Assembly (NCBI GenBank): GCA_023408075.1
Contig: JAEYKW010000042.1
Coordinates: forward strand, 62,001-126,000
Reading direction: 5' to 3'
DNA from: Bacillota bacterium
GTDB taxonomy: Bacteria > Bacillota > Clostridia > Christensenellales > SZUA-584
DNA: 64,000 nucleotides
Every line of letters begins with the position of its first letter. Position 1 is the first letter of the stretch. Below the pieces are notes generated by a model, which was given only the letters and a program-made list of their open reading frames with translations, did no database searches and was not told where the DNA came from. The translations under genes and the position numbers were made by a program. Of the stretch, positions 41,352 through 50,255 are shown one piece after another.

Positions 41352-42524
41352 TCATCCTTTCTGGCAGAGCGGCGACATCTCGCGCAGGTCTGCAACCACG
41401 AGCTTAAGCGCCTCCACCGTATCGTCAATATCTTCCCGCGTCGTCGCCTTGCCGAGCGTTAACCGGCAGGAGCCGTGTGCGGTTTCATGCTTGAGTCCGA
41501 TTGCGAGCAGCACATGCGACGGGTCGAGCGAAGCCGACGAGCATGCGGAGCCTGTGGATGCCGCGATACCGAGCGCACTCAGGCGCATAATCAGCGACTC
41601 GCCTTCGATATAATCGAAGCTGAAATTCGCGCTGCCGGGCAGCCTTTTTTCCCTGTGGCCGTTAAGCCGCGTGTCGGGAATCTCGCTCATGATCCGTTCG
41701 ATCAGATAATCGCGCAGCTCTGTGAGCCTTTTGGCCTCGTGTTCGCGTTCATCGGCCGCAAGCCGCAGAGCCTGTGCCATACCGAACGCGCCCGCCACAT
41801 TTTCTGTGCCCGCGCGCTTGCCTTTTTCCTGAGACCCGCCCGTCTGCACCGAGCTTATGCGCGTGCCCTTTCTCAGATACAGGCCGCCGACGCCTGCGGG
41901 GCCGTAAAACTTGTGCGCCGAGAACGACATCATATCGACGTCCTTGAGCCTGTCTCCCGACATATCGAGCATACCCGCGGCCTGTACCGCATCGGTATGA
42001 AAATACGCTTTCGAATTCTCTTTAACGATACGGCCGATCTCCTCAATGGGCTGCACCGTGCCGATTTCGTTGTTGGCAGCCATGATGCTGACGATGACGG
42101 TATCATCGCGCAGCGACTTCTTTAGCGCGTCCAGATCGACGATGCCGTCCGAATCGACCGGCAGATACGTCACCTCATATCCTTCCTTCTCAAGCGCCTC
42201 GCACGTCTTCATGATGGCAGGATGCTCGATGGCGGAAGTGATGATATGCCGTCCCTTGTTTTTATTTGCGAGAGCCGCACCGCGCAACGCAAGGTTGTCC
42301 GATTCGGTGCCGCCCGATGTGAATATAATTTCCTCCGGCTTGACGCCGAACACCTGCGCAATTTGTGCGCGGGCCGCTTCGAGCGCGCGCCTTGCCTCAA
42401 ACCCGAATGTATGTAAGCTGGACGGATTGCCGTATATACCGCCAAGGTACGGCATCATCGCGTCGAGCACCTCTTGCCGTAACTGAGTGGTTGCGGCGTG
42501 ATCCAGATAAATACGCCTTGTCAT
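41352..42524 (-). CDS. iscS: Cysteine desulfurase (NifS/IscS)
   Basis: A 390-residue PLP enzyme that removes sulfur from cysteine for iron-sulfur clusters. It shows IYLDHAATTQLRQEV at the start, the PLP Lys in SFSAHKFYGPAGVGGLY near 200 and the persulfide loop STGSACSSASLDPSHVL near 325, whose short form is the NifS/IscS class I type. ATG 42524 lies 11 bases after GGAGG. It is the first gene of iscS-iscU-rrf2-metAA, with a consensus promoter upstream. Confidence 0.95.
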   Translation of the reverse strand: MTRRIYLDHAATTQLRQEVLDAMMPYLGGIYGNPSSLHTFGFEARRALEAARAQIAQVFGVKPEEIIFTSGGTESDNLALRGAALANKNKGRHIITSAIEHPAIMKTCEALEKEGYEVTYLPVDSDGIVDLDALKKSLRDDTVIVSIMAANNEIGTVQPIEEIGRIVKENSKAYFHTDAVQAAGMLDMSGDRLKDVDMMSFSAHKFYGPAGVGGLYLRKGTRISSVQTGGSQEKGKRAGTENVAGAFGMAQALRLAADEREHEAKRLTELRDYLIERIMSEIPDTRLNGHREKRLPGSANFSFDYIEGESLIMRLSALGIAASTGSACSSASLDPSHVLLAIGLKHETAHGSCRLTLGKATTREDIDDTVEALKLVVADLREMSPLCQKG

Positions 42525-42625
42525 AATATCATACACCTCCACAGGCCTAAAAAGACCAAGCTGCGTTATTTCGACTCAAAACATACAATTTCCTATTGTT
42601 TTTGTAATGTTTTGATGTTAGTATC

Positions 42626-42654
42626 AATATACATGGACAAATGGCGTTTGTCAA
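42626..42654 (-). promoter_or_regulatory. Promoter of the iscS-iscU-rrf2-metAA operon
   Basis: On the minus strand, consensus -35 TTGACA (42649-42654), 17 bases, -10 TATATT (42626-42631), about 100 bases before the iscS start. Confidence 0.85.
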
Positions 42655-42708
42655 TAGGCGCAAGAACAAAACCGAGCGGTTCAGTCGGATTAATTTTTTA
42701 TGAAAAAC

Positions 42709-42738
42709 TTGTCAGGTTAAGCGCTCTGACGATATAAT
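42709..42738 (+). promoter_or_regulatory. Promoter of the rrf2-cysE operon
   Basis: The -35 TTGTCA (42709-42714), an 18-base spacer and -10 TATAAT (42733-42738). The spacer region holds inverted GTCAG/CTGAC arms that may be an Rrf2 operator. Confidence 0.75.
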
Positions 42739-42760
42739 ATTTAAGGAACAGGAGCCCGGC

Positions 42761-43204
42761 ATGAAGATTTCCAAAAACGGACAATATGCGCTGCTGAGCG
42801 TGGCCGATCTTGCGATCCATTCACAGGGCGGCCACGAGAGCCTCGCCCATATCGCCGAGAGGCAGCATATCGAGCCGCGATACTTAGGACAGATCTTTTT
42901 TGCGCTTAAAAATGCGGGGCTCGTAAAAAGCGTGCGCGGCAAAACCGGCGGCTATTTCTTAAGCCGCCCCGCGGAGGAGCTCACTGCCGGCGAGGTCATT
43001 CGTGCCGTCGAGGGTGACCTTGCCCCCACACAGTGCTGCATTGACGAAGGCGAATCCAAAAGCTGCAAGACCTATTACGGCTGCATCACGCGCGTGCTGT
43101 GGCAGCAGATTGCGCATGAGATTAACGATACGCTCGACCGCATCACAATTGCCGATATCATCGCCGAATACCAAAAGGGAGCTTACAAAGATGACGCTCA
43201 ATAA
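42761..43204 (+). CDS. Rrf2-family regulator with cysteine cluster
   Basis: A 147-residue Rrf2 protein with winged helix at residues 1-65 (SKNGQYALLSVADLA, GLVKSVRGKTGGYFLSRPA). Unlike its neighbour at 40560 it keeps cysteines at 92, 93, 102 and 108 in the wing-to-helix loop, so an IscR-like [2Fe-2S] sensor site is plausible. It overlaps cysE by 14 bases and is divergent from iscS. It probably senses iron-sulfur status or cysteine and controls cysE and perhaps the divergent operon. Confidence 0.9.
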   Translation: MKISKNGQYALLSVADLAIHSQGGHESLAHIAERQHIEPRYLGQIFFALKNAGLVKSVRGKTGGYFLSRPAEELTAGEVIRAVEGDLAPTQCCIDEGESKSCKTYYGCITRVLWQQIAHEINDTLDRITIADIIAEYQKGAYKDDAQ

Positions 43205-44087
43205 GTGGCTTGAGGACAATACCGTTGCGGCGCAGCTGACGCAGCTCAATAAGGACAGCCTTTATAACAACGATCTGCTCGGTTTCGCCACGCGCACCGA
43301 GGTCATCGACATTTTGAAGAGCCTGCGCTCTCTGATACTGCCGGGCATATTTGAGTCGCTCAACCGCAAGCGCCTTTACGCTATGATGGCGGCGCAGCTT
43401 TCCACTACCGCCACACAGCTTTGCGACCTGATACACGGCGTGTTAAAGCGTACCTGCGAGGATGAATCTGACGCCGACTGTTTAAGCCGCGCGGAGCAGC
43501 TGACCATCCGTATACTCGACGGGCTGCCGGCCATTCGCGATCTGCTCGGCGACGACATTGAAGCCGCGTTTGAGGGCGACCCCGCCGCGAAATCCGCCGA
43601 AGAGATTATGCTGAGTTATCCGTCACTTGAAGCGATGAGCATATTCCGCATTGCGCACCATATATACACCTGCGGCGTGCCGATCATGCCGCGCATCATG
43701 ACCGAATACGCGCACCGCAACACGGGCATTGATATCCATCCCGGCGCGACCATCGGACGCAAGTTTTTCATTGACCACGGCACGGGCGTGGTGATCGGCG
43801 AAACGTGTACAATCGGCTGTAATGTGAAGCTGTATCAGGGTGTCACGCTCGGCGCGAAGAGCTTTCCGCTCGACGAGAACGGCAATCCGATAAAGGGCAT
43901 CAAGCGCCATCCCGATATTGAAGACAACGTGATCATCTACGCGGGCGCGACGATCTTGGGCGGCGACACGCGCATCGGGCACGATTCGGTAATCGGCGGC
44001 AATGTGTGGCTCACGCAGTCCGTGCCGCCGTACAGCACGGTGTTTAACGCGCAGCCCTCCCCCGTGATCAAGCCGCTGGAAGGGTAG
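43191..44087 (+). CDS. cysE: Serine O-acetyltransferase, EpsC-like CysE
   Basis: A 298-residue enzyme making O-acetylserine for cysteine synthesis. The helical N-terminal part spans about 1-165, then the left-handed beta-helix with HPGATIGRKFFIDHGTGVVI, GETCTIGCNVKLYQGVTLGA and IIYAGATILGGDTRIG. The length is that of the SatA/EpsC form. ATG 43191 lies inside the end of rrf2 (AAAAGGGAG upstream), so translation is coupled. No cysK follows it here. Confidence 0.94.
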   Translation: MTLNKWLEDNTVAAQLTQLNKDSLYNNDLLGFATRTEVIDILKSLRSLILPGIFESLNRKRLYAMMAAQLSTTATQLCDLIHGVLKRTCEDESDADCLSRAEQLTIRILDGLPAIRDLLGDDIEAAFEGDPAAKSAEEIMLSYPSLEAMSIFRIAHHIYTCGVPIMPRIMTEYAHRNTGIDIHPGATIGRKFFIDHGTGVVIGETCTIGCNVKLYQGVTLGAKSFPLDENGNPIKGIKRHPDIEDNVIIYAGATILGGDTRIGHDSVIGGNVWLTQSVPPYSTVFNAQPSPVIKPLEG

Positions 44088-44088
44088 A

Positions 44089-44130
44089 CAATCCTCAGCC
44101 AGCATAGTTGACGGCTCCTTTTCCAAAGAC
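44089..44130. repeat. Partial family B repeat
   Basis: CAATCCTCAGCCAGCATAG, then TTGACGGCTCCTTTTCC, matches the 5' half of the elements at 28445 and 28676. It begins right at the cysE stop codon. Confidence 0.6.
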
Positions 44131-44177
44131 CAGCTATAAAAAGTCAAGCTGAGAAAGAATAAAAAAAGAGATAGCTG

Positions 44178-44786
44178 TCATTTCTTTTGAGCGACAATTT
44201 TATTGGAAGCATGATAGTGTTTGGGGACACCGGGATGCTCATCTTCAAAGGTATAAGACTTGAACTGGAGGACATCCCAATCACTGTATAGGCTCATAAT
44301 CTCCTCGTCATCTGCAAGCCCCACTGCAAAAGGTTCTATGTCGGGTGACGCAGGCAACACATTTGTAAAAAGCTGAATGATATGTATCCCATGATCATTA
44401 GTGTGTTCTTTGGCGTCAAGTATGAACCTTTTCCAGTGCTCTTTTTTTACAAAATGAAGTGTTCCAAAGGACATGACAAGGCCGTATTGCTTGCCAAACG
44501 CAAACCGTATTAAGTCCTGAGCCCATGCAGTAACATGCAAGTCTTTAGAGGCGGCAAGACGGTTTAGCTTTGCAATAACACTCTCTGACAGGTCAAAAGC
44601 CTCAACTTTAGTGTAACCAAGGCCAGAAAGATATAGTGAATTCTTGCCCTCACCGCATCCCACGTCCAACACCGACCACGACTTGCTAAATAAATGCTGA
44701 AATTCATCAATTGCAGCATTAGGTTGTGTGCCAAAAGTGGATACACGGTCATCTTTGTAAGAGTCTTCCCAGAACGGTATTTTCAT
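44178..44786 (-). CDS. SAM-dependent class I methyltransferase (TehB-like)
   Basis: A 202-residue methyltransferase. Motif I VLDVGCGEGKNSLYLSGLGY is near residue 38, an acidic strand end EAFDLSES near 62 and YGLVMSFGTLHFVKKEHW near 105. The start FWEDSYKDD is shared by many Firmicutes homologues annotated as tellurite-resistance or small-molecule methyltransferases. ATG 44786 follows GGAGG. Single gene; substrate unknown. Confidence 0.88.
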   Translation of the reverse strand: MKIPFWEDSYKDDRVSTFGTQPNAAIDEFQHLFSKSWSVLDVGCGEGKNSLYLSGLGYTKVEAFDLSESVIAKLNRLAASKDLHVTAWAQDLIRFAFGKQYGLVMSFGTLHFVKKEHWKRFILDAKEHTNDHGIHIIQLFTNVLPASPDIEPFAVGLADDEEIMSLYSDWDVLQFKSYTFEDEHPGVPKHYHASNKIVAQKK

Positions 44787-44878
44787 TGTATGACCTCCGT
44801 TTACATTGTTGTTTGAGACAATTTTTTCGATGGCATCGCTTCATACGTCCTGTTCTCTTCAAGAATGCGACAGTATTT

Positions 44879-45064
44879 TCAACCGAAAGTGTGGTCTCTG
44901 AGCTGACCGAACCGCATGACCCGGGCGATGATGAAGCTGTCCTTGCTGTCGTTCTTCGTCTGGCGTATGTACATCTTGCGAAACGCATCCGACTGGATAG
45001 ACTCAATGTCGATTCCCCAGTAAAAAAAAGCAACCCTCCTATGTTCAACTTCGACGCAGACAGG
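44879..45064 (-). pseudogene. Relic of an IS110-family transposase
   Basis: One frame reads SIQSDAFRKMYIRQTKNDSK, then DSFIIARVMRFGQLRDHTFG, then TGA. These are the family landmarks of the N-terminal DEDD domain of IS110 transposases (the D of NDSKDS is catalytic). The frame is broken on both sides and no C-terminal Ser domain remains, so this is a dead fragment. Confidence 0.7.
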
Positions 45065-45290
45065 GTCACCCTCTGATTCTTACCGCAATACAACCTCGTT
45101 AGACATGCAGCACATCATCGCTATCCAGCTCATTCGCATCTAACCGTAAGGACAGAGGCGCAAAGCTTCGTACAAAGCATGACTTCAAGGAGGGAGTTCT
45201 GCGTCCTCTGTCTGTTACGCTCATTATCCCATATGCAACACGGGATAACAAGTTTTTCCTGCGGTGCTCTTGTCAAGAACATACATTATA

Positions 45291-45395
45291 CGAGGAGGTG
45301 GCACGCGCATGCGTGACGGAGGATTGCGCGATTGCCACGGATTGCAAATAGAGCATCCTCAGTCAACGTAGCCAGACAGCCCCTTAGGAGCCTTT
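45291..45395. repeat. Family B repeat fragments, rearranged
   Basis: A 3' half (GAGGAGGTGGCACGCGCATG, then CGTGACGGAGGATTG) at 45292-45325 is followed by a 5' half (CATCCTCAGTCAACGTAGCC) at 45355-45395. The halves are in reverse order, as if two copies were deleted between. Confidence 0.55.
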
Positions 45396-45402
45396 TCAAA
45401 AA

Positions 45403-45432
45403 TAAAAACAGCCCGCTTGCGACAGCAGGCTG
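45403..45432 (-). terminator. Terminator of the LPETG surface protein gene
   Basis: On the minus strand, CAGCCTGCT pairs with AGCGGGCTG around a six-base loop and is followed by TTTTTATTTTT, about 30 bases past the stop. Confidence 0.85.
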
Positions 45433-45464
45433 CTCGCGTCACATAATCAAAGCTGTTGTAACGA

Positions 45465-48400
45465 TTATTGCTGATGCCAATTCCGATTTGAACGCCTTCT
45501 TTTAACTGTCACTAAAATTCCCGCGACCACGAAAACGGCCGCAAGCCAAATGAACACATATATCAAATCCATATTTTGCCCCGTCTCCGGCAGCACTGCA
45601 TCTCTGACCGTCACAGCAATGCTCTGCGTGACACCGTTCACCGTATAGGTAATCACGGACTCTCCGGCTTTGAGCGCGGTAAATGTTGCGGGACTGTTAA
45701 AAGCAGCATTGAAAAAAGTATGGTCCCATTCCCATATACCGCCCTGAGGCAACGGCTCCCATATCGCTCTGCCGCCCACGAACATGGTATAAGTCTCCGG
45801 AATGCCCGAGGGGCAAATGGTCAGCTTCGCGGTCATATCGGGGATCGGAAGATAGTTTTGTGAATCCGCCGTGAAAGAAGCCGTTACGGTATAGACCCCG
45901 GCCTCGGCCCTTTCGTTGCCCGCATAGCTGACTGAAACGCCTGGCGGCAGCGCGCCCGCAATAAACAGGCTCTTGGGATTGCCGTCGTAAGTATATCGGG
46001 CATCGGCAAATGTCATGCCGCTCATATCGTATGTGGCTTTAGTAACGGTCACGGTTATGCGCTGCGTGACGCCGTTTACGGTATAGGTGATGACGGATTC
46101 TCCTATTTCCAGCGCGGTAAATGCGGCAGTCCCATTAAAAGACGCATCGAAAAAAGTATGATCCCATTCCCATGTGCCGCCCTGCGGCAAAGGCTCCCAT
46201 ATCACCCTGCCGCCAACCGACATAGTATAGCTCTCTGGTATGCCCGAAGGACAGATCGTCAGCGTTGCGGTCATATCGGGGATGGAAAGATAATTTTCGC
46301 TTATAAATGCAGCGGTGACGGTATAGACGCCCGCATCCGTTTTGCCATTGCCTGTATAACTGACCGAGACACCCGAAGGCAGCGTGCCCCCGACCGACAG
46401 ACTCTTGGGATTGCCGTCAAAGGCATACTCGGCGTCGGCAAACGCAACGCCGCTCATATCGCATACGGCTTTGTTCACGGTAAGCGTGAGGCTGGTTGTA
46501 ACCGTATTATAATGAGCTGTGTCGTCCGGTGTAAACGTCACTGAATACGCCGTCACACCACTGTCCGATACCGAAGGCTTTGCGGTTGCGTTCGTCCACG
46601 TAAAGGTGCCGGGTACGCTGGCCTCTCCTCCGGATAAAACCGAATTGGAAAGCGGTTCGCCATAGGTGATATCCGATGCGGCAGGTATCGTATCTATCAT
46701 GGGCGTTATTTTATTAACCGTGAGTTTAACGGTAGTCGTCAGCTGCCTATAATTATCCGGGTATGAAGGCGTATTTTGTGTAAAGTATACGTTGTAAGGT
46801 GTCATGTTACTGTCGGATATATCCGGAACTATTGAACCGTCTGTCCACGAAAAGTAACCGTCTATATCGTCCCCGAATACACCAACAACGTCTCCTCCTG
46901 ACAATACTGAATCCGCAAGCGATTGTCCGTATGTGATGGACGCGGCAACGGGTGCGGTTGCGAGACCCAGATTCGCCTTTAACACATATACCAAACCGGC
47001 GGTCAATACTGTGGTGTAATTCACATCATCCGTGGGCGTGAAAGTCACAGAATAATAATTTGTGTAGCCCGCAGTGGGTATTTGATCACCATAGGTCCAT
47101 GCAAAGCTTCCGGGAACGTTTGCCGAGCCAAAGTATATTACCGAATACGGATCAAGAGTCTGCCCATACGTTATGGTCCGACCTATAGGGTAGTCTACTA
47201 TGACAGGCGTGGCTTTGTTCACCACGAGCGTCACCGCAGCCGAGGACGGGTTATAATTATCGGTGTCCGTTGGCGTAAATATGATGGGATACGCTGTGAG
47301 GCCGCTGTCCGATACAGAAGGAGCTGTGGTTCCATCCGTCCATGAAAAGCTTCCTGGGACGCCGCCCGACCCGCCGGTGAAGGAGGACGCGGATAGCGTT
47401 TGCCCATAGGTGATTGCCGACGCATTCGGCAGCGTCACGACCGTGGTTGCGGCTTTATGGATCACAAGCGTGACGGCAGCCGTTGATGCCGTGTAACGCT
47501 GAGCGTCTGTTGGTGTGAACGTGACGGAATACGCCGTTATACCGCTGTCCGCCACAGTCGGCTTTACCGCACTGTTCGTCCAGACAAAGCTGCCGGGTAC
47601 GCTGCCCGAGCCGCCCGACAAAACCGAAGCGGAAAGTGTTTGCCCAAAGGTGATCGCCGAAGCACCGGGCAACGTCACGACTGTCGTGGATGCTTTGTTC
47701 ACCGTAAGCCTGACGGTCGTGGTCGTCGTCACGTAGCTATCGGCGTCATCCGGTGTGAAAGTGACCGAATATTCCGTTGTGTTGCTGTCCGTTACATCCG
47801 GCGCTATCGTTCCGTCCGTCCATGCAAAGCTGCCCGGTGTATTGGCAGCCCCGCCGGATAAAACCGAAGCGGCCAGCGTTTGCCCGAGGGTGATTGCCGA
47901 AGCGGTGGGCGGAGATGATATCAAAGGCGTTGCTTTATTGACCGTAAGGGTAACCAGAGCCGTTGATGCTGTGTACCGCTGGGAGTCTGTGGGTGTGAAC
48001 GTGACGGAATACGCCGTTATACCGCTGTCTGCCATGGCAGGTGCTATCGTCCCGTCCGTCCAGACAAAGCTGCCGGGTACGCTGCCCGAGCCGCCCGACA
48101 AAACCGAAGCGGAAAGTGTTTGCCCAAAGGTGATCGCCGACGCACCGGGCAACGCCACAACTGTCGTGGATGCCTTGTTCACCGTAAGCCTGACGGTCGC
48201 GGTCGTCGTCACGTAGCTATCGGCGTCGTCCGGTGTGAAGGTGACTGAATATTCCGTTGTGTTGCTGTCCGTTATATCCGGCGCTGTCGTATCGTTTGTC
48301 CATGCAAAGCTGCCCGGCGTATTGGCAGCCCCGCCGGATAACACCGAAGCGGCCAGCGTCTGCCCATAGGTGATCGCCGACGCGGCGGGCAAAGATAGGA

Positions 48401-50069
48401 CCGAAGGCGTTGCTTTATTGACCGTAAGAGTAACCAGGGCCGTCGATGCGGCGTAGTGTTCGCTGTCATCCGGCAGGAACGTCACCGAATATTGTGTCGT
48501 ACCGCTGTCTGCCATGGCGGGTGTTATCGTCCCATCCGTCCATACGAAGCTGCCGGACACGCTGCCCGACCCGCCGGTCAGCATCGATTCTGAAAGGGGT
48601 TCACCGTAAGTAATCGCCGACGCGGCAGGCAAAGCCACCACCGTCGTCGCAAGACGGCTGACCGTCAGCGTTGCGGGAGAGGAAACGATTTCACCCTCGA
48701 TATTGGTGAATACGCAGCGGTACCGCCAGCCGTTCATGGAATACGCCGTTGCGGGCGTTGTATATGTCTCCTCCGTCGCGCCTGTACCGCCCGTGACATT
48801 GCTCCACGTTGTACCGTTCGTTGAAACCTGCCACTGGCAGCCCGGCGCCGGATTGCCGGAGGCCGTCGCCGTAAAGCTCGCCGTGCTGCGCGCGTCTACG
48901 GACGCGTTTACCGGCTGGCTCGCCACGGACGGTGCGACCGCGTTCATCATGGGGTATGTATATGCGTCCGTGCCGATCACCCATTTTTTGTCGCCGGGAA
49001 TCGTGCCATTGTTCAGAACATTGACAAGCGACGTTTCTTCATCTATCGGAGACATTAGCGTTCCATTATTTTCAGGGGTGAATGGGCCGATGTTCGAAAG
49101 GGTATAATCACCCAATCCCAAACCGACCGCGCAGCTGCCATTCAGCCAGAAACAGTTTTGTACAACCGGACGGCTATAGGGGGCACTCGCCGGAAATCCG
49201 CCCACTATTGCGCCGACATAACTGTTCATGGTGAGCCTTGTGATTGCACCCATGCTATAGCAATTATATATCTTTCCATAGGAATAACCCGCAATGCCGC
49301 CCGTATTGACCTTCCCCGTGACAGCGCCTGCGTTATAGCAGTTTCTGATAACGCCAAGAGTCGATGCCGTGATACCGCCGGCATTGTCGCCGATGGTGCT
49401 GACGTCACCGGTATTGACGCAGTTTTGGATAACAGAATCATTAAGATCATTGCCGGAAATGCCGCCTGCCAATGCACTGGCGGTAATCGTGCCCGTGTTT
49501 GTACAGCCTATCACAAGGGAATGGTTGACCCCGACAAGGCCGCCAACCGAGGATATTCCGCTGATGCTGCCTGTATTTATGCAGTTCTCCAAAACGCCGT
49601 CGTTTACCGCCGCAATGCCGCCCGCATAGAAGCTTCCAGTAAACGAGCTCGATACGCAAAGATTCTTGACCTTTGAGCTTGCTCCCAGATGGCTGAACAA
49701 GCCCATATTATCATTGTTGGGAACCGTAATGCCTGAAATGGCAAAACCTTGCCCGTCAAACGTACCGGCAAAGTCGTAGCCGTAACCGATCGGCGTCCAA
49801 TTGCCGTCGCCCGATGGGTTATAATCATTGGTTACAGTGATATCGGATGTCAGTTTGAATGTCACGCCGCCGCCGGTATTTCCGCCGTTGACGAGCTCAG
49901 CGAGGCAGGCCAGCTCCTCCTGAGAATCGATTGTGTAGGTATCGCCGGTTGTAAAAGACGTGCGCGTGGTGCCAAGCGCTTCCTCCGCCGCACGCGCCGT
50001 AACCGGAATACAGATTGCCGCCAGCAACACCATACAAAAAAGTATGGCGGCTGACCACCTTGCCCTCAT
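45465..50069 (-). CDS. LPETG-anchored surface protein with GLUG, Ig-like and MBG-type repeats
   Basis: A 1534-residue cell-wall protein. The signal peptide is residues 1-27. Residues about 75-310 are GLUG/beta-helix repeats (GGIAAVNDGVLENCINTG, GGLVGVNHSL). An Ig-like domain at about 380-475 has a CQWQVS/WRYRCVF disulfide pair. Nine units of about 80 residues follow (about 475-1200), with the pattern ASAITYGQTL...GSFVWTDGT...YSVTFTPDD...LTVNKA. Two MBG-type units of about 144 residues come next, each with GYP-free GVSVSYTGN and WEPLPQGGTWEWDHTFF. The end is LPETGQN, a membrane helix and KRRRSNR. A sortase should attach it to peptidoglycan; none is in the window. Adhesion is inferred. It may vary by repeat recombination. 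Confidence 0.93.
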   Translation of the reverse strand: MRARWSAAILFCMVLLAAICIPVTARAAEEALGTTRTSFTTGDTYTIDSQEELACLAELVNGGNTGGGVTFKLTSDITVTNDYNPSGDGNWTPIGYGYDFAGTFDGQGFAISGITVPNNDNMGLFSHLGASSKVKNLCVSSSFTGSFYAGGIAAVNDGVLENCINTGSISGISSVGGLVGVNHSLVIGCTNTGTITASALAGGISGNDLNDSVIQNCVNTGDVSTIGDNAGGITASTLGVIRNCYNAGAVTGKVNTGGIAGYSYGKIYNCYSMGAITRLTMNSYVGAIVGGFPASAPYSRPVVQNCFWLNGSCAVGLGLGDYTLSNIGPFTPENNGTLMSPIDEETSLVNVLNNGTIPGDKKWVIGTDAYTYPMMNAVAPSVASQPVNASVDARSTASFTATASGNPAPGCQWQVSTNGTTWSNVTGGTGATEETYTTPATAYSMNGWRYRCVFTNIEGEIVSSPATLTVSRLATTVVALPAASAITYGEPLSESMLTGGSGSVSGSFVWTDGTITPAMADSGTTQYSVTFLPDDSEHYAASTALVTLTVNKATPSVLSLPAASAITYGQTLAASVLSGGAANTPGSFAWTNDTTAPDITDSNTTEYSVTFTPDDADSYVTTTATVRLTVNKASTTVVALPGASAITFGQTLSASVLSGGSGSVPGSFVWTDGTIAPAMADSGITAYSVTFTPTDSQRYTASTALVTLTVNKATPLISSPPTASAITLGQTLAASVLSGGAANTPGSFAWTDGTIAPDVTDSNTTEYSVTFTPDDADSYVTTTTTVRLTVNKASTTVVTLPGASAITFGQTLSASVLSGGSGSVPGSFVWTNSAVKPTVADSGITAYSVTFTPTDAQRYTASTAAVTLVIHKAATTVVTLPNASAITYGQTLSASSFTGGSGGVPGSFSWTDGTTAPSVSDSGLTAYPIIFTPTDTDNYNPSSAAVTLVVNKATPVIVDYPIGRTITYGQTLDPYSVIYFGSANVPGSFAWTYGDQIPTAGYTNYYSVTFTPTDDVNYTTVLTAGLVYVLKANLGLATAPVAASITYGQSLADSVLSGGDVVGVFGDDIDGYFSWTDGSIVPDISDSNMTPYNVYFTQNTPSYPDNYRQLTTTVKLTVNKITPMIDTIPAASDITYGEPLSNSVLSGGEASVPGTFTWTNATAKPSVSDSGVTAYSVTFTPDDTAHYNTVTTSLTLTVNKAVCDMSGVAFADAEYAFDGNPKSLSVGGTLPSGVSVSYTGNGKTDAGVYTVTAAFISENYLSIPDMTATLTICPSGIPESYTMSVGGRVIWEPLPQGGTWEWDHTFFDASFNGTAAFTALEIGESVITYTVNGVTQRITVTVTKATYDMSGMTFADARYTYDGNPKSLFIAGALPPGVSVSYAGNERAEAGVYTVTASFTADSQNYLPIPDMTAKLTICPSGIPETYTMFVGGRAIWEPLPQGGIWEWDHTFFNAAFNSPATFTALKAGESVITYTVNGVTQSIAVTVRDAVLPETGQNMDLIYVFIWLAAVFVVAGILVTVKRRRSNRNWHQQ

Positions 50070-50255
50070 ATCAAACCCTTACCCCTGCTTAATAAATATT
50101 TTCTATATATATAATTATTGTATCCTTTTGGCAGTTTAATTGCAATAGCGGTACACTTCATGAATGTAACTGCACAGGGTTAAATACGCTTCGAATCGAA
50201 AGCAAGATAAAGGCATCCACACTTTGAGCAGGCTGCGTGTATATAATAATAACGT

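Noticed and set aside
45465..50069. Regularly spaced DNA repeats that could be mistaken for a CRISPR array
   Set aside because: The period is about 240 bases, in frame, and encodes an Ig-like protein repeat; there are no short identical repeats with unique spacers.
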